This document shows, in pieces, positions 17,605-28,042 of a DNA stretch of 64,000 bases. Where the stretch lies: contig NZ_JAQTXM010000003.1 of the NCBI RefSeq assembly GCF_028688795.1, positions 175,762 to 239,761 on the forward strand. The letters are read 5' to 3'. The notes under the pieces were generated by a model. That model worked only from the letters and a program-made list of their open reading frames with translations. It searched no databases and was not told the DNA's origin. Position numbers and translations under genes: made by a program. The DNA is from Rhodoferax sp. Lineage in GTDB: Bacteria; Pseudomonadota; Gammaproteobacteria; Burkholderiales; Burkholderiaceae_C. Each line of letters opens with the position of its first letter. Positions within the stretch are counted from its first letter, which is position 1.

Positions 17605-18591
17605 ATGCAATTGATTATCACGGATGCCTGGCTTGCCAAATCGCGTGCGCTGCACCTTTCAGGTTTGCAACTTTTTACCGCTTTTCTATTGAGCGCATTA
17701 GTTTTAATGTTGCTTGCACTTGGCTTGTACCACTGGGTTTTCCTTAAAGGTGCGCGTGAGGGATGGCCTGTCGTTGGTGCCTTGGTCAAACTGGTTGTTA
17801 AAGACGAAGCTGAGCAGCGTGATCGTTATCTGCGTGAAAACCTGGATGTGATGGCGCGCCGCCTTGGGGAAATGCAGGCGAAAGTAACGCAACTGGAGTC
17901 TTTGGGTGAGCGCGTTTCCAGCTTGGCAGGCGTGAATCCTGCGGCAGTCAAAGTGTCGCCTGGGCAAGGTGGTGTTGAAATCAAAGGCCACGCGCTGACG
18001 CTGGATGAGCTTCAGGTGACGATGGATGACCTAGAGCGCTTGACGCATCAGCGCACCGATTTGCTGACCGTGCTGGAGTCACGCCTGTTTGATCGCAAGA
18101 TGAAAAATCTGATGGTGCCCACAGAAAAGCCTGTGGCCATGGCGGAGTTGGGCTCGGCGTTTGGTTGGCGTACCGACCCGATCACCGGGCGCAATGCGCT
18201 GCATACCGGTCTTGATTTCCCCGCAGCCACGTCGACACCTATCTTGGCCGCTGCCGGCGGGGTTGTGGTGACGCAAGAGTTTCATCCTGAATACGGCAAC
18301 ATGATTGAGATTGACCACGGCAATGACCTGGTCACGCGTTATGCCCACGCCTCCAGGATTTGGGTCAAAAAAGGTGACTTGATCAAGCGGGGGCAAAAAA
18401 TTGCGGAAGTTGGTACCAGTGGACGATCTACCGGCCCGCACCTGCATTTCGAGGTGTTGGTGCAGGGTATTCCGCAGGACCCACAAAAGTTTCTGTTGGC
18501 CAGCGAACGTGCGCAAGGCTTACAAATAGCTGCAGCCGGGAGATCGCCCGCTGCGCAAGGTCAGGCAGGGCGCAAAACAGCCGCTCAGTGA
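17605..18591 (+). CDS. M23 family (LytM-type) membrane-anchored metallopeptidase
   Basis: A 328-residue murein-hydrolase-like protein with one N-terminal transmembrane helix (about residues 23-48), a coiled-coil region around residues 70-105 and 135-165, and a C-terminal LytM domain. The Zn-site motifs are complete: HTGLDFPA (HxxxD), and HLHFEVLVQG (HxH). These are M23 peptidase features, so it may be catalytically active rather than an EnvC-like activator. The domain is followed by an Ala/Gln-rich tail. The gene is divergent from DUF721 with a five-base gap and precedes secA. Confidence 0.93.
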   Translation: MQLIITDAWLAKSRALHLSGLQLFTAFLLSALVLMLLALGLYHWVFLKGAREGWPVVGALVKLVVKDEAEQRDRYLRENLDVMARRLGEMQAKVTQLESLGERVSSLAGVNPAAVKVSPGQGGVEIKGHALTLDELQVTMDDLERLTHQRTDLLTVLESRLFDRKMKNLMVPTEKPVAMAELGSAFGWRTDPITGRNALHTGLDFPAATSTPILAAAGGVVVTQEFHPEYGNMIEIDHGNDLVTRYAHASRIWVKKGDLIKRGQKIAEVGTSGRSTGPHLHFEVLVQGIPQDPQKFLLASERAQGLQIAAAGRSPAAQGQAGRKTAAQ

Positions 18592-18596
18592 CCTCT

Positions 18597-18626
18597 TTGG
18601 GGGTGGGCACCGGGCATAGCTAAAAT
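18597..18626 (+). promoter_or_regulatory. Candidate secA promoter
   Basis: TTGGGG (18597-18602) and TAAAAT (18621-18626) are separated by 18 bp in the 174 bp gap upstream of secA. It would give a leader of about 130 nt. No SecM-like or riboswitch structure is evident in that leader. Confidence 0.35.
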
Positions 18627-18765
18627 CGCAACAAACCAATGACGCGCTGCGTTTTGCAGATGTTGTTGTGTTCTCTCATGTGACCCCCATTTCAGTTAGA
18701 TCGTAAATAATAAGGATGGCGCTGCAGATCAGCCAGTTATGGCTTGTCAGCAACGCCCTGTATTC

Positions 18766-21510
18766 ATGGCCACCAATTTCCTCACCAAAATTTTCGGCAG
18801 TCGCAATGACCGCCTGCTAAAAAAATACCGTCACACCGTGACCAAAATCAATACGTTGGAAGCGGGCTATGAAAAGCTCTCTGACGAAGCGTTGCGCGGC
18901 AAGACAGAAGAGTTCAAGGACCGGTTGGCCAAAGGCGAGACCCTTGATGCGTTGTTGCCTGAGGCCTTTGCCGTGGTCCGCGAGGGTTCCAAGCGGGTCA
19001 TGAAGTTGCGCCACTTTGATGTGCAGATGCTCGGCGGTATGTCCTTGCACAACGGCAAAATTTCTGAAATGGGTACGGGTGAAGGCAAAACCCTGACAGC
19101 GACACTGCCGGTGTACCTCAACGCTTTGGAAGGCAAAGGCGTGCACGTGGTGACGGTGAACGATTACCTGGCCAACCGCGATGCGCAATGGATGGGCAAG
19201 CTTTACAACTTTTTGGGCATGTCGGTGGGCATTAACTTGCCCAACATGCAGCGCGAAGACAAGCAACTGGCGTACCTGGCCGACATCACCTACGGCACCA
19301 ACAACGAATACGGCTTTGACTACCTGCGCGACAACATGGTCTACGAGGCTGCTGACCGGGTGCAGCGTGGGCTTAATTACGCCATCGTCGACGAGGTGGA
19401 CTCGATCCTGATCGACGAAGCCCGCACACCACTCATCATCAGCGGTCAGGCCGAAGACCAGACCGATTTGTACCAGGCCATCAAGGTCATCGTGCCGCAA
19501 CTTGAGCAGCAGGAAGGCGAGGCTGACCCGCACACTGGCGAAGGCATCACCAAGGTCGGTGATTTCACGCTGGATGAGAAAAGCCGGCAAGTGTTTTTGA
19601 CCGAACGCGGTCATGAAAATGCCGAGCGCATTTTGTTTGAATTGGGCCTACTCCCCGAAGGCGCCAGCCTGTATGACCCGGCCAACATCACGCTGATGCA
19701 CCATTTGTATGCGGCCTTGCGGGCGCAACACCTGTACCTGCGTGACCAGCACTATGTGGTGCAGGCGGGCGAAATTGTGATTGTGGACGAGTACACCGGC
19801 CGTTTGATGACCGGTCGGCGTTGGAGCGAAGGGCTGCACCAGGCGGTTGAGGCGAAAGAAGGCGTGGCCATTCAGCCTGAAAACCAGACTATGGCGTCGA
19901 TCACGTTCCAGAACTACTTCCGTCTGTACGGCAAGCTGGCGGGGATGACTGGCACAGCCGATACCGAAGCTTATGAGTTCCAAGAGATTTACGGGCTGGA
20001 AACGGTGGTGATGCCGCCCAATAGACCCAGCCGCCGTGATGACCAGCTGGACCGCGTTTACAAAACCACGCGTGAAAAATACGTCGCGGCCATTGCTGAC
20101 ATTCGCGAATGTTACGAGCGTGGTCAGCCGGTGCTGGTGGGCACCACTTCCATCGAAAACTCGGAAATCATTGCCGAGTTGCTGGACAAGGAAAAGCTGC
20201 CACACCAAGTGCTCAATGCCAAGCAGCACGCCCGTGAGGCCGATATCGTGGCCCAGGCAGGCCGCCCCAAGATGATCACGATTGCCACCAACATGGCGGG
20301 CCGAGGCACTGACATTGTGCTCGGTGGCAATATCAGCAAGGCCATTGAAGAGATCGAGGCCAACGAAGCACTGGATGCCGCCCAAAAGCAGCAGCAGATT
20401 GACGCGGTGCGTGCCCAGTGGGCCAAAGACCACGAAGAAGTCACCAAATTGGGCGGCTTGCGCATCATTGCCACCGAACGGCATGAGTCACGTCGCATTG
20501 ACAACCAGTTGCGTGGCCGCTCAGGCCGCCAGGGTGACCCGGGTTCGTCGCGCTTTTACCTGAGCCTGGACGACGCCTTGATGCGCATCTTTGCTGGTGA
20601 CCGTGTCAAAGCCATCATGGACCGCCTCAAAATGCCCGAGGGCGAGGCGATTGAGGCCGGCATTGTGACGCGCAGCATCGAGAGCGCCCAGCGTAAGGTG
20701 GAAGCGCGCAACTTTGACATGCGCAAGCAGTTGCTTGAATACGACGACGTGTCCAACGACCAGCGCAAGGTGATTTACCAGCAACGCAATGGGATTTTGG
20801 ACGCCACCGATCTGGCGGCGCAGGTCCAGTCGCTGCGCGAGGGCTGCTTTGAAGACCTGGTGCGCCAATATGTGCCTGCCGAGTCGGTAGAGGAACAATG
20901 GAATTTGCCCGCGCTTGAGAAAGTTCTGGCTGACGAGTGGCAAATCAACCTGTCCTTGCAGCAGCAGGTCAGCGCGGCGTCGGCCATCACCGATCATGAC
21001 ATTTTGGACACCGTGCGCAGCCATGCCAACACCGTGTTTGATGACAAATTGGCGTTGGTTGGCGCAGAGAACTTCACGCAGTTTGAACGCATGGTGCTGT
21101 TGCAGAGCATTGACAGCAATTGGCGCGACCACCTGAGTGCACTGGACTATTTGCGTCAGGGTATTCACCTGCGCGGCTACGCTCAGAAGCAGCCCAAGCA
21201 GGAGTACAAGCGCGAAGCCTTTGAGTTGTTTGGCCAAATGCTGGATTCCGTCAAAAACGAAGTCACCAAAATACTCATGACGGTCCGCATACAGTCCAAC
21301 GAAGAGGCCGAGCGTGCCGCCGCCGAGCTGGAAAGCAAGGCTGAGCGCATCAGCAATGTCACCTACAGCGCGCCCACTGAAACCGGCGAGGTCGAAACGG
21401 TGGTCGATGCATCTACCGTGCAAGCTGACGTGCCACGTGTTGGGCGCAATGACCCTTGCCCATGTGGCAGTGGCAAGAAGTACAAGCAGTGCCACGGCAA
21501 ACTGGCTTGA
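18766..21510 (+). CDS. secA: Preprotein translocase ATPase SecA
   Basis: The motor ATPase that drives unfolded preproteins through SecYEG. It has 914 residues with the usual domain order: N-terminal [20 protein letters not shown], Walker A in [18 protein letters not shown]-type box [19 protein letters not shown]2 with [13 protein letters not shown] and [20 protein letters not shown], and a C-terminal Zn-binding tail, [14 protein letters not shown], for SecB and ribosome contact. The frame extends nine codons upstream of the chosen ATG at 18766, but MATNFL is the conserved start. A strong terminator follows. Confidence 0.99.
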   Translation: MATNFLTKIFGSRNDRLLKKYRHTVTKINTLEAGYEKLSDEALRGKTEEFKDRLAKGETLDALLPEAFAVVREGSKRVMKLRHFDVQMLGGMSLHNGKISEMGTGEGKTLTATLPVYLNALEGKGVHVVTVNDYLANRDAQWMGKLYNFLGMSVGINLPNMQREDKQLAYLADITYGTNNEYGFDYLRDNMVYEAADRVQRGLNYAIVDEVDSILIDEARTPLIISGQAEDQTDLYQAIKVIVPQLEQQEGEADPHTGEGITKVGDFTLDEKSRQVFLTERGHENAERILFELGLLPEGASLYDPANITLMHHLYAALRAQHLYLRDQHYVVQAGEIVIVDEYTGRLMTGRRWSEGLHQAVEAKEGVAIQPENQTMASITFQNYFRLYGKLAGMTGTADTEAYEFQEIYGLETVVMPPNRPSRRDDQLDRVYKTTREKYVAAIADIRECYERGQPVLVGTTSIENSEIIAELLDKEKLPHQVLNAKQHAREADIVAQAGRPKMITIATNMAGRGTDIVLGGNISKAIEEIEANEALDAAQKQQQIDAVRAQWAKDHEEVTKLGGLRIIATERHESRRIDNQLRGRSGRQGDPGSSRFYLSLDDALMRIFAGDRVKAIMDRLKMPEGEAIEAGIVTRSIESAQRKVEARNFDMRKQLLEYDDVSNDQRKVIYQQRNGILDATDLAAQVQSLREGCFEDLVRQYVPAESVEEQWNLPALEKVLADEWQINLSLQQQVSAASAITDHDILDTVRSHANTVFDDKLALVGAENFTQFERMVLLQSIDSNWRDHLSALDYLRQGIHLRGYAQKQPKQEYKREAFELFGQMLDSVKNEVTKILMTVRIQSNEEAERAAAELESKAERISNVTYSAPTETGEVETVVDASTVQADVPRVGRNDPCPCGSGKKYKQCHGKLA

Positions 21511-21527
21511 ACCAGGCCGTAACGCTG

Positions 21528-21553
21528 AATCGGGCCAAGTGCCCGATTTTTTT
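21528..21553 (+). terminator. Rho-independent terminator after secA
   Basis: AATCGGGC, a five-base loop and GCCCGATT form a perfect 8 bp stem followed by a run of T. It begins 18 bp after the secA stop, separating secA from argJ. Confidence 0.85.
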
Positions 21554-21596
21554 CGATCAAAATCCATGTTCATCTTCTGATTCTTGAAAGCCAACC

Positions 21597-22826
21597 ATGT
21601 CTGTCAACCTCATTGCTCCCAACCCTGCTGAATTGTTTTCTATTGCCGGTGTGCGCATCGGTGTCACGGAGGCGGGCATTCGCAAAGCCAATCGCAAGGA
21701 CTTGACCGTGGTGCTGATAGACGATGGCGCCTCGGTGGCTGGTGTCTTCACCCAGAACCGTTTTTGTGCGGCGCCAGTGCAGATTTGCCGCGAGCATCTG
21801 GCCAGCGGCAACGGCATCCGCGCCATGCTGATCAACACTGGCAATGCCAATGCTGGCACCGGTGAAGACGGCCGTGTGCGCGCCGTGCACACGTGTCAGG
21901 CCCTGGCCGGGCACTTAAGTTTGAAGGCCTCGCAAGTGCTGCCGTTTTCCACCGGCGTGATCATGGAAACCCTGCCCATTGACCGCATCGAAGCAGGGCT
22001 GCAAGCCGCCCTGCAAGATGCCAAGCCAGACAACTGGCTGCGCGCGTCCGAGGCCATCATGACCACTGACACTATCGCCAAAGCTTTTGGTGCACAGGTG
22101 TTGATTGACGGTGTGCAGGTGAGCATCACCGGCATCAGCAAAGGCGCCGGCATGATCCGTCCGAACATGGCCACCATGTTGGGCTTCATGGCGACTGATG
22201 CGTGTGTCAACCCGGCTGTGATGAAACAACTGGCGACCGAGCTTGCTGAGGGCTCGTTCAATCGCGTCACGGTTGATGGTGACACCTCTACCAACGACTC
22301 TTTTGTGGTGATAGCGACCAACAAAGCGGCTCACGCACCGATCACCTCGCTGGACAGCGCTGCTGGCCAGGCACTGAAAAATGCCATGCTGGGTGTGGCG
22401 TTAAAACTGGCCCAAGCCATTGTGCGAGACGGCGAGGGCGCTACCAAATTCATCGCGATTAAGGTTGAAGGCGGCAAAACACAGGCCGAATGCCGTCAGG
22501 TGGCCTACGCCATTGCGCATTCACCCTTGGTGAAAACCGCCTTTTTTGCCAGTGACCCCAATCTGGGTCGCATTCTGGCCGCCGTGGGTTATGCCGGCAT
22601 TGCCGACCTGGAGCAGACTGGCATTGACCTGTACCTTGACGACGTGCATGTGGCTGTCAAGGGCGGGCGCAATCCAGATTACCGCGAAGAGGACGGCCAG
22701 CGCGTCATGAAACAGACCGAAATCACGGTGCGCGTGGTGTTGGGTCGGGGCGACGCGGCAGACACTGTGTGGACATGCGATTTGAGCCACGACTACGTCA
22801 CCATCAACGCCGACTACCGCTCATGA
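21597..22826 (+). CDS. argJ: Bifunctional glutamate N-acetyltransferase / amino-acid acetyltransferase ArgJ
   Basis: Transfers the acetyl group from N-acetylornithine to glutamate in the cyclic arginine pathway; some members also use acetyl-CoA. It is an Ntn-type enzyme made as a precursor that cleaves itself into two chains at the conserved Thr in [14 protein letters not shown] (about residue 196). The oxyanion-hole and C-terminal motifs NDPCFGR-like (here [16 protein letters not shown]) and [11 protein letters not shown] are present. It has 409 residues. The TGA overlaps the next gene (ATGA). Confidence 0.96.
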   Translation: MSVNLIAPNPAELFSIAGVRIGVTEAGIRKANRKDLTVVLIDDGASVAGVFTQNRFCAAPVQICREHLASGNGIRAMLINTGNANAGTGEDGRVRAVHTCQALAGHLSLKASQVLPFSTGVIMETLPIDRIEAGLQAALQDAKPDNWLRASEAIMTTDTIAKAFGAQVLIDGVQVSITGISKGAGMIRPNMATMLGFMATDACVNPAVMKQLATELAEGSFNRVTVDGDTSTNDSFVVIATNKAAHAPITSLDSAAGQALKNAMLGVALKLAQAIVRDGEGATKFIAIKVEGGKTQAECRQVAYAIAHSPLVKTAFFASDPNLGRILAAVGYAGIADLEQTGIDLYLDDVHVAVKGGRNPDYREEDGQRVMKQTEITVRVVLGRGDAADTVWTCDLSHDYVTINADYRS

Positions 22827-23701
22827 ATGCCAGTTTTGAGCACCTGTTGCTGCGGGCCGAGCAGCTCATCACGCGCATTGAAGCCGTGTTGCCGCAACCC
22901 CCGAGCCAGCCGGACTGGAGCGCCTCCACCGCGTTTCGCTACCGCAAACGCAGTTCCGGCCACGCCACGCTGGAGCCGGTGCGCCACGTAGGCGCCATGT
23001 CGCTGACTGACCTCAAAGAAATTGAGCCGCAAAAAGAAAAAATCTACCGCAACACACGCCAGTTTGTCAGTGGCCAGCCTGCCAACAACGTGTTGCTGAC
23101 GGGTGCCCGCGGCACCGGCAAGTCGTCGCTGATTCGGGCTTGCCTGAATGAATTTGCGCCGCACGGCCTGCGCTTGATCGAGGTCGACAAGGCTGATCTG
23201 GTTGACCTGCCTGACATCGTGGACCTGGTGTGTGAGCGACCCTACAAGTTCATCGTGTTCTGTGACGACCTGAGTTTTGAAGACGGCGAGCCTGGCTACA
23301 AGGCGCTGAAATCGATTTTGGACGGCTCGGTGGCTGCCACTACCGCCAACGTGCTGATTTACGCCACCAGCAACCGCCGCCACTTGTTACCCGAGTACAT
23401 GAAGGAAAACCTGACCTACACCCATACGGCGGACGGCGAAGTGCACCCAGGCGAGGGTGTGGAAGAAAAAATCTCCCTGTCGGAGAGATTCGGTCTGTGG
23501 GTGAGTTTTTACCCGTTCTCGCAAGACGAGTACCTGACCATCGTGGCCCAGTGGTTGGCCTCTTTTGGCGTGCCTGAAGCCGCCATTGAGGCCGCACGAC
23601 CCCAATCGCTGGTGTGGGCGCTGGAGCGCGGCTCGCGCAGCGGTCGCGTGGCCTACCAGTTTGCGCGCGACTACGCTGGGCAACATGCCACAGTGGTGTG
23701 A
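22823..23701 (+). CDS. DUF815-family P-loop ATPase
   Basis: A 292-residue AAA-like ATPase of the DUF815 family. Walker A is [15 protein letters not shown] (about residue 95) and Walker B is [13 protein letters not shown] (about residue 148). A sensor-type segment, [18 protein letters not shown], follows, with a C-terminal lid region. The family has no established substrate. It is translationally coupled to argJ (ATGA overlap) and followed eight bases later by the Nudix gene, so the three probably share a transcript. Confidence 0.85.
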   Translation: MNASFEHLLLRAEQLITRIEAVLPQPPSQPDWSASTAFRYRKRSSGHATLEPVRHVGAMSLTDLKEIEPQKEKIYRNTRQFVSGQPANNVLLTGARGTGKSSLIRACLNEFAPHGLRLIEVDKADLVDLPDIVDLVCERPYKFIVFCDDLSFEDGEPGYKALKSILDGSVAATTANVLIYATSNRRHLLPEYMKENLTYTHTADGEVHPGEGVEEKISLSERFGLWVSFYPFSQDEYLTIVAQWLASFGVPEAAIEAARPQSLVWALERGSRSGRVAYQFARDYAGQHATVV

Positions 23702-23709
23702 CCAGCCTG

Positions 23710-24240
23710 ATGAAAAGCCGCGACGACGCCACCGCTGTGACCGCGGCAGCCAATGAACGAACCATCGCAAGTGCTGAAAATTCGCCACTGATGGCCGATG
23801 CCCAACTGCCACGCGAAGGTGGTACCGATCGCAAGGTGGTCGATGTGGCCGTGGGTGTTCTGATTCGCCCCGATGGTGATTTTTTGCTGACCTCCCGCCC
23901 GGTCGGCAAGGTTTACGCAGGTTACTGGGAATTTCCCGGTGGCAAGTTTGAGCCGGGTGAAACGGTGCAACAAGCCCTGAGCCGCGAATTGCATGAAGAG
24001 CTGGGCATTCAAACGCATCAGATTGAACCCTGGCGGCAAGAGCTGGTGGACTACCCGCACGCCTTGGTGCGCCTGCATTTTTGCAAGGTTTTACATTGGT
24101 CGGGTGAATTGCAGATGCGCGAAGCGCAGTCGTTTGCCTGGCAACAGTTGCCCGTCACCGTGGCCCCGGTGTTGCCCGGCACGGTGCCGGTGCTGGCCTG
24201 GCTGGCTGTCGAACGTGGGTTTTTAGGCGCTACTTATTAG
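23710..24240 (+). CDS. MutT-type Nudix hydrolase
   Basis: A 176-residue Nudix protein, probably an 8-oxo-dGTP diphosphatase. The Nudix box is complete in GKFEPGETVQQALSRELHEE followed by LGI. The preceding RPVGKVYAGYWEFPGG is typical of MutT. A poorly conserved N-terminal extension of about 30 residues precedes the domain; the ATG at 23791 would remove it. The last residues (GATY) and the stop fall in a copy of the dispersed repeat. The position after argJ and the DUF815 ATPase is a neighbourhood I recall from other Burkholderiales. Confidence 0.9.
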   Translation: MKSRDDATAVTAAANERTIASAENSPLMADAQLPREGGTDRKVVDVAVGVLIRPDGDFLLTSRPVGKVYAGYWEFPGGKFEPGETVQQALSRELHEELGIQTHQIEPWRQELVDYPHALVRLHFCKVLHWSGELQMREAQSFAWQQLPVTVAPVLPGTVPVLAWLAVERGFLGATY

Positions 24241-24272
24241 ATAGCTGCTTGCGCTTGTTTTATAAGGGCGCC
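24229..24272 (-). repeat. Dispersed palindromic repeat, copy F (reverse)
   Basis: ATTAGATAGCTGCTTGCGCT is followed by TGTTTTATAAGGGCGCCC. It fills the 33 bp convergent gap between the Nudix gene and cbbR and contains the stop of the former. The ends (GGCGC and GCGCC) can pair and close the hairpin. Confidence 0.75.
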
Positions 24273-24273
24273 C

Positions 24274-25185
24274 TCAACTCCAGGTGTCCATCAACGCGCC
24301 GCCCTGTTCAATCAAAAATTCCTTGAAGGCCTTGGCTGCAGGCGAGAGCTTTTTGCTGCTCAGGTGCGTGATGTACCAGTGGTTGATTTGCGGCAGGCCC
24401 TGCACATCCAGCAAGGCCAGGTGGCCGCTGGCAAGTTCATGGCGAATTGTGCGCATGGACAAGAAGCTCAGGCCCATGCCGGCCATCACGGCTTGTTTGA
24501 TGGTTTCGTTGCTGGGCAAGCCCATGATCACCTTGAGGGGTGTGTGATGCTCATCAAACAGATGCTGCATGGCCGCCAGCGTGCCAGAGCCCTCTTCTCG
24601 CACCACAAAACCATAGTCGGCCAGGGCGCTGAAGGGCAGGTTCTTGCGCCGCGCCAGCGGGTGGTCAGGTGGGCCAATCATCACCAGCGGGTTGGTGGCA
24701 AAGGCAATGGCCTCGCAGTCGAGGTGGCTTGGCGCACGTCCCATTACCACCAGATCGGCCTCGCTGCGTGCCAGCAGGCCCAGCACGTTTTCACGGTTGT
24801 CGATCTTGAGCTTGACGTCAATGCCGCTGTGTAACTTGCTAAAACGCACCAGCAACATGGGAATGAAGTATTTTGAAGTGCTGACTACGGCCAGGTCAAT
24901 GCGTCCACGGCGCAGGCCCACGTGCTCGGCCATCATCGCCTCCAGGTCCTTGAACTGCCCCATGGCGGCGGTGGCGTAGGTCAGAAAGTCCTCGCCCGCC
25001 GCGGTGAGCTGAATGTTGCGGCCCATGGGTTCCACCAGCGCCAGGCCAAACGCGTCTTCAAGCTGGCGTATTTGCATGGACACGGCCGGCTGGGTTACAA
25101 AAAGCCGCTCAGCAGCTTTGGACACCGAGCGCTGGCGCGCCACTTCCATGAACGTCTGGATTTGTTTGAACGTGTAGGGGCGCAT
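24274..25185 (-). CDS. cbbR: LysR-type regulator of CO2-fixation genes, CbbR
   Basis: A 303-residue LysR-type transcription factor. The N-terminal winged helix-turn-helix contains VARQRSVSKAAERLFVTQPA and VSMQIRQLEDAFGLALVEP. The remaining approximately 210 residues form the effector-binding domain. It is divergent from cbbY with a 140 bp intergenic region, the standard CbbR arrangement in which the protein controls the operon and often itself. In characterised systems CbbR responds to metabolites such as phosphoenolpyruvate, RuBP or NADPH. The assignment rests on the family plus this position; the ligand is not deducible. Confidence 0.92.
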   Translation of the reverse strand: MRPYTFKQIQTFMEVARQRSVSKAAERLFVTQPAVSMQIRQLEDAFGLALVEPMGRNIQLTAAGEDFLTYATAAMGQFKDLEAMMAEHVGLRRGRIDLAVVSTSKYFIPMLLVRFSKLHSGIDVKLKIDNRENVLGLLARSEADLVVMGRAPSHLDCEAIAFATNPLVMIGPPDHPLARRKNLPFSALADYGFVVREEGSGTLAAMQHLFDEHHTPLKVIMGLPSNETIKQAVMAGMGLSFLSMRTIRHELASGHLALLDVQGLPQINHWYITHLSSKKLSPAAKAFKEFLIEQGGALMDTWS

Positions 25186-25325
25186 GGAGTCTCCTTCTGG
25201 CTAGTTCATCAGTCTGTCCTGATGATTTTTCAATAAAACGTGATTAGAGTTTATGAGTTCGGGCGATTAAAGTAAATCCATGCCGAAAAAACGGCGCTTT
25301 TCTCAAACCCCGAAGGAATTCAACC
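25186..25325. promoter_or_regulatory. cbbR-cbbY divergent control region with candidate CbbR sites
   Basis: The only non-coding stretch between cbbR and the cbb operon. At 25241-25256 the sequence TGATTAGAGTTTATGA holds two overlapping matches to the TNA-N7-TNA pattern described for CbbR: TGA-N7-TTA and TTA-N7-TGA. A further AT-rich segment, GATTAAAGTAAATCC, follows at about 25265. A GAAGGA ribosome-binding site precedes the cbbY ATG. I do not see a canonical -35/-10 pair. Confidence 0.6.
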
Positions 25326-26054
25326 ATGGCCTCTGCGGCGCTTCAAGCTCTTATTTTTGATGTGGACGGCACGTTGGCCGACACTGAGAGCGTGCACATG
25401 GCCGCCTTTAACCATGCCTTTGCTGAAGCGGGTTTGGACTGGGTGTGGGATGTGGCGCTGTACACCGAGCTGCTCGATATTTCCGGCGGCAAGGAACGCA
25501 TCCTGCATTACTGGAAACAGGTGAACCCTGACATCAAAGCCATCAATGGCCAGGCTTTGGGCGACAAAATCAGCCGCATTCATGAGCTAAAAACGGCCGC
25601 TTACGAAAGTGCGGTCAACAGCGGCGCAGTCAGTTTGCGCCCCGGCGTGCTGAAAATCATGGACGAGGCGCTCAAAACCGGCTTGCAGCTGGCCATTGCC
25701 ACCACCACGTCGCCCGTCAACATTGCTGCGCTCATGCGCCACGCCATTGGCAGCGATTGGCGCTTGAATTTCAGCGCCATTGGGGATGCCTCTACCGCGC
25801 CCATCAAAAAACCGCACCCCCAGGTGTACTTGCAGATGCTTGACGCCATGCAGTTGCCGGCCCGTCAATGCCTCGCTTTCGAAGACTCCAGCAACGGCTT
25901 GCGCGCTGCCACCGCGGCGGGCATTGCCACTGTCGTGACGCCCAACAGTTTCACTGCGCACCATGACTTCACGGGTGCACTCAAGGTGGTGCCGGATTTG
26001 AGTCAGGTGAATTTGCAGCAATTACGCCAGTGGCACGCCGCTTGGGCCCGCTGA
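25326..26054 (+). CDS. cbbY: HAD phosphatase CbbY
   Basis: A 242-residue haloacid-dehalogenase phosphatase. Motif I is IFDVDGTLADTES, motif II lies around ATTTSPVNIAAL, and motifs III/IV are KPHPQVYLQML and CLAFEDSSNGLRAA. Characterised CbbY proteins remove xylulose-1,5-bisphosphate, a misfire inhibitor of RuBisCO. That makes its place at the head of an operon without RuBisCO notable. The related phosphoglycolate phosphatase is encoded separately downstream. Confidence 0.9.
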   Translation: MASAALQALIFDVDGTLADTESVHMAAFNHAFAEAGLDWVWDVALYTELLDISGGKERILHYWKQVNPDIKAINGQALGDKISRIHELKTAAYESAVNSGAVSLRPGVLKIMDEALKTGLQLAIATTTSPVNIAALMRHAIGSDWRLNFSAIGDASTAPIKKPHPQVYLQMLDAMQLPARQCLAFEDSSNGLRAATAAGIATVVTPNSFTAHHDFTGALKVVPDLSQVNLQQLRQWHAAWAR

Positions 26055-26099
26055 ACTGCATTACGCTCAAGAATTTCAAACTTTAAAGAAAGCTGCCCC

Positions 26100-26798
26100 A
26101 TGACTACCTCCCCCGTTTTGCGTTTGGCCCCAAGTATTTTGTCGGCTGACTTTTCCCGCCTGGGTGAAGAAGTTCGCGCCATTGAAGCCGCTGGCTGCGA
26201 TCTGGTGCACTTTGACGTGATGGACAACCACTACGTGCCCAACCTGACCATTGGCCCGCTCGTGTGCGAGGCAATTCGCCCGCACGTGAGCATTCCGATT
26301 GATGTGCATTTGATGGTGGAGCCGGTGGATTCGATCATCCCGCTGTTTGCCAAAGCGGGCGCCAACATCATCACCTTTCACCCCGAGGCCTCCAAACATG
26401 TGGACCGTAGCCTGTCGATGATTCGCGAGCTGGGTTGCAAGGCTGGTTTGGTGCTGAACCCCGCCACCCCGGTGTCGGTGCTCGACCACGTCATGGACAA
26501 GCTTGACATGATTTTGCTGATGAGCGTCAACCCCGGTTTTGGTGGCCAAAAGTTCATCCCAAGCACGCTGGCCAAGCTGCGCATCGTGCGGGCAAAAATT
26601 GACGCGCATGTGGCCGCTGGTGGCCAGCCTATCTGGTTGGAAGTGGATGGCGGCGTCAAAACCGACAACATCGCTGAAATTGTGGCCGCCGGTGCCGACA
26701 CCTGTGTGGCCGGCAGTGCCGTGTTCAGTGCGCCTGACGCCGACGGTGGCTACAAAACCGTGATGCAGGCGCTACGCAGCGCTGCGCATCCGGCCTGA
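26100..26798 (+). CDS. rpe: Ribulose-phosphate 3-epimerase (CbbE)
   Basis: Interconverts ribulose-5-phosphate and xylulose-5-phosphate in the Calvin cycle and pentose phosphate pathway. It is a TIM barrel of 232 residues with metal-site motifs [39 protein letters not shown], and [13 protein letters not shown], plus [10 protein letters not shown] near the C-terminus. It follows cbbY by 45 bp in the operon. A separate housekeeping copy may exist elsewhere. Confidence 0.97.
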   Translation: MTTSPVLRLAPSILSADFSRLGEEVRAIEAAGCDLVHFDVMDNHYVPNLTIGPLVCEAIRPHVSIPIDVHLMVEPVDSIIPLFAKAGANIITFHPEASKHVDRSLSMIRELGCKAGLVLNPATPVSVLDHVMDKLDMILLMSVNPGFGGQKFIPSTLAKLRIVRAKIDAHVAAGGQPIWLEVDGGVKTDNIAEIVAAGADTCVAGSAVFSAPDADGGYKTVMQALRSAAHPA

Positions 26799-26832
26799 AC
26801 ACCCCAGAAATTCATATAACCAGGAGACATTC

Positions 26833-27936
26833 ATGTCCATGACCCTTCGTTCCAACCGTTCCACGCTGACGCAGTTTCTGATTGAAGAGCGCCGCCGTTT
26901 TCCCAGTGCCAGCGGCGACTTCAATGCCCTGATCCTGGATGTGGCGCTGGCCTGCAAAGGCATTGCCAAGGCCGTGGCTTACGGTGAATTGGCGGGTGTC
27001 ATGGGCAACCATGCGGCAGACGAGGGCGGCTCGGTCAACGTGCAGGGCGAGACCCAGAAGAAGCTCGACGTGCTGTCCAACGATGTCTTCATGCAACGCA
27101 CCGAATGGTCTGGCAACCTGGCGGGCATGGCCAGCGAGGAGATGGATGCGCCGTATCAAATTCCCAAGCAGTACCCGCGCGGCAACTACCTGATTGTGTT
27201 TGACCCCTTGGACGGCTCCAGCAACATTGATGTGAACGTGTCAGTGGGCAGTATTTTCAGCATTTTGCGCGCGCCGCAAGACGTCATCGACTCGGGTCGT
27301 GATGTGGTGGACGCCGACTTTTTCCAATCGGGTGCCAAACAAGTGGCCGCCGGTTACGCCCTTTACGGCCCGACCACCATGATGGTGCTGACGGTGGGTG
27401 ATGGTGTCAACGGCTTCACGCTCGACCCAAATCTGGGAGAGTTCATGCTGACGCACCCCAAGCTGATGATTCCTGAAGACACGCATGAATTTGCCATCAA
27501 TGCGTCCAACGCCCGCTTCTGGGAAGCCCCGGTGAAACGTTATGTAGACGAATGCCTGGCAGGCAAAACCGGTGCCCGTGGCAAAGACTTCAACATGCGC
27601 TGGATTGCCAGCATGGTGGCCGAAGCGCACCGCATTTTGATGCGCGGCGGTGTCTTTTTGTACCCGCGCGACACCAAAGACCCATCCAAGCCGGGCCGCC
27701 TGCGCCTGCTTTACGAAGCCAACCCGGTGGGCATGATCATGGAGCAGGCCGGTGGCCGCGCCTCCACCGGTGAGTTGCCCATGATGAGCGTGCAGCCCAC
27801 CAGCCTGCACCAGCGCATTGGTTTCGTGTTTGGTTCCAAGAATGAAGTTGAGCGCATTGAGCGCTACCACGCCGAGCCGGTGGAGGTCGAAACAGACAAC
27901 CCGCTGTTTGCTGAGCGTAGCCTGTTCAGAGGTTAA
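26833..27936 (+). CDS. fbp: Class I fructose-1,6-bisphosphatase (CbbF)
   Basis: Hydrolyses fructose-1,6-bisphosphate (and, in some cbb-type enzymes, sedoheptulose-1,7-bisphosphate) in the regenerative phase of the Calvin cycle. It has 367 residues with the metal-binding signature [20 protein letters not shown] and the C-terminal segment [15 protein letters not shown]. An AGGAGA ribosome-binding site precedes the ATG. A dispersed repeat copy fills most of the 106 bp gap to prk. Confidence 0.97.
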   Translation: MSMTLRSNRSTLTQFLIEERRRFPSASGDFNALILDVALACKGIAKAVAYGELAGVMGNHAADEGGSVNVQGETQKKLDVLSNDVFMQRTEWSGNLAGMASEEMDAPYQIPKQYPRGNYLIVFDPLDGSSNIDVNVSVGSIFSILRAPQDVIDSGRDVVDADFFQSGAKQVAAGYALYGPTTMMVLTVGDGVNGFTLDPNLGEFMLTHPKLMIPEDTHEFAINASNARFWEAPVKRYVDECLAGKTGARGKDFNMRWIASMVAEAHRILMRGGVFLYPRDTKDPSKPGRLRLLYEANPVGMIMEQAGGRASTGELPMMSVQPTSLHQRIGFVFGSKNEVERIERYHAEPVEVETDNPLFAERSLFRG

Positions 27937-27955
27937 GTTTCTGCGCACTTTTCCG

Positions 27956-28022
27956 CTATAAATAAAATAGCTGATTGCGCAATTAAATAAAGGGCTAGAG
28001 CCCAATTTCTTATAAATTTTTA
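27956..28022 (-). repeat. Dispersed palindromic repeat, copy G (reverse), between fbp and prk
   Basis: AAAATAGCTGATTGCGCAAT is followed by TAAATAAAGGGCTAGAGCCC and an AT-rich end. It matches copy H between gph and gap closely, including the shared tail TTATAAATTTTT. It sits within the cbb operon. Confidence 0.8.
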
Positions 28023-28042
28023 AACTTCAGGAGACCTTCGTC

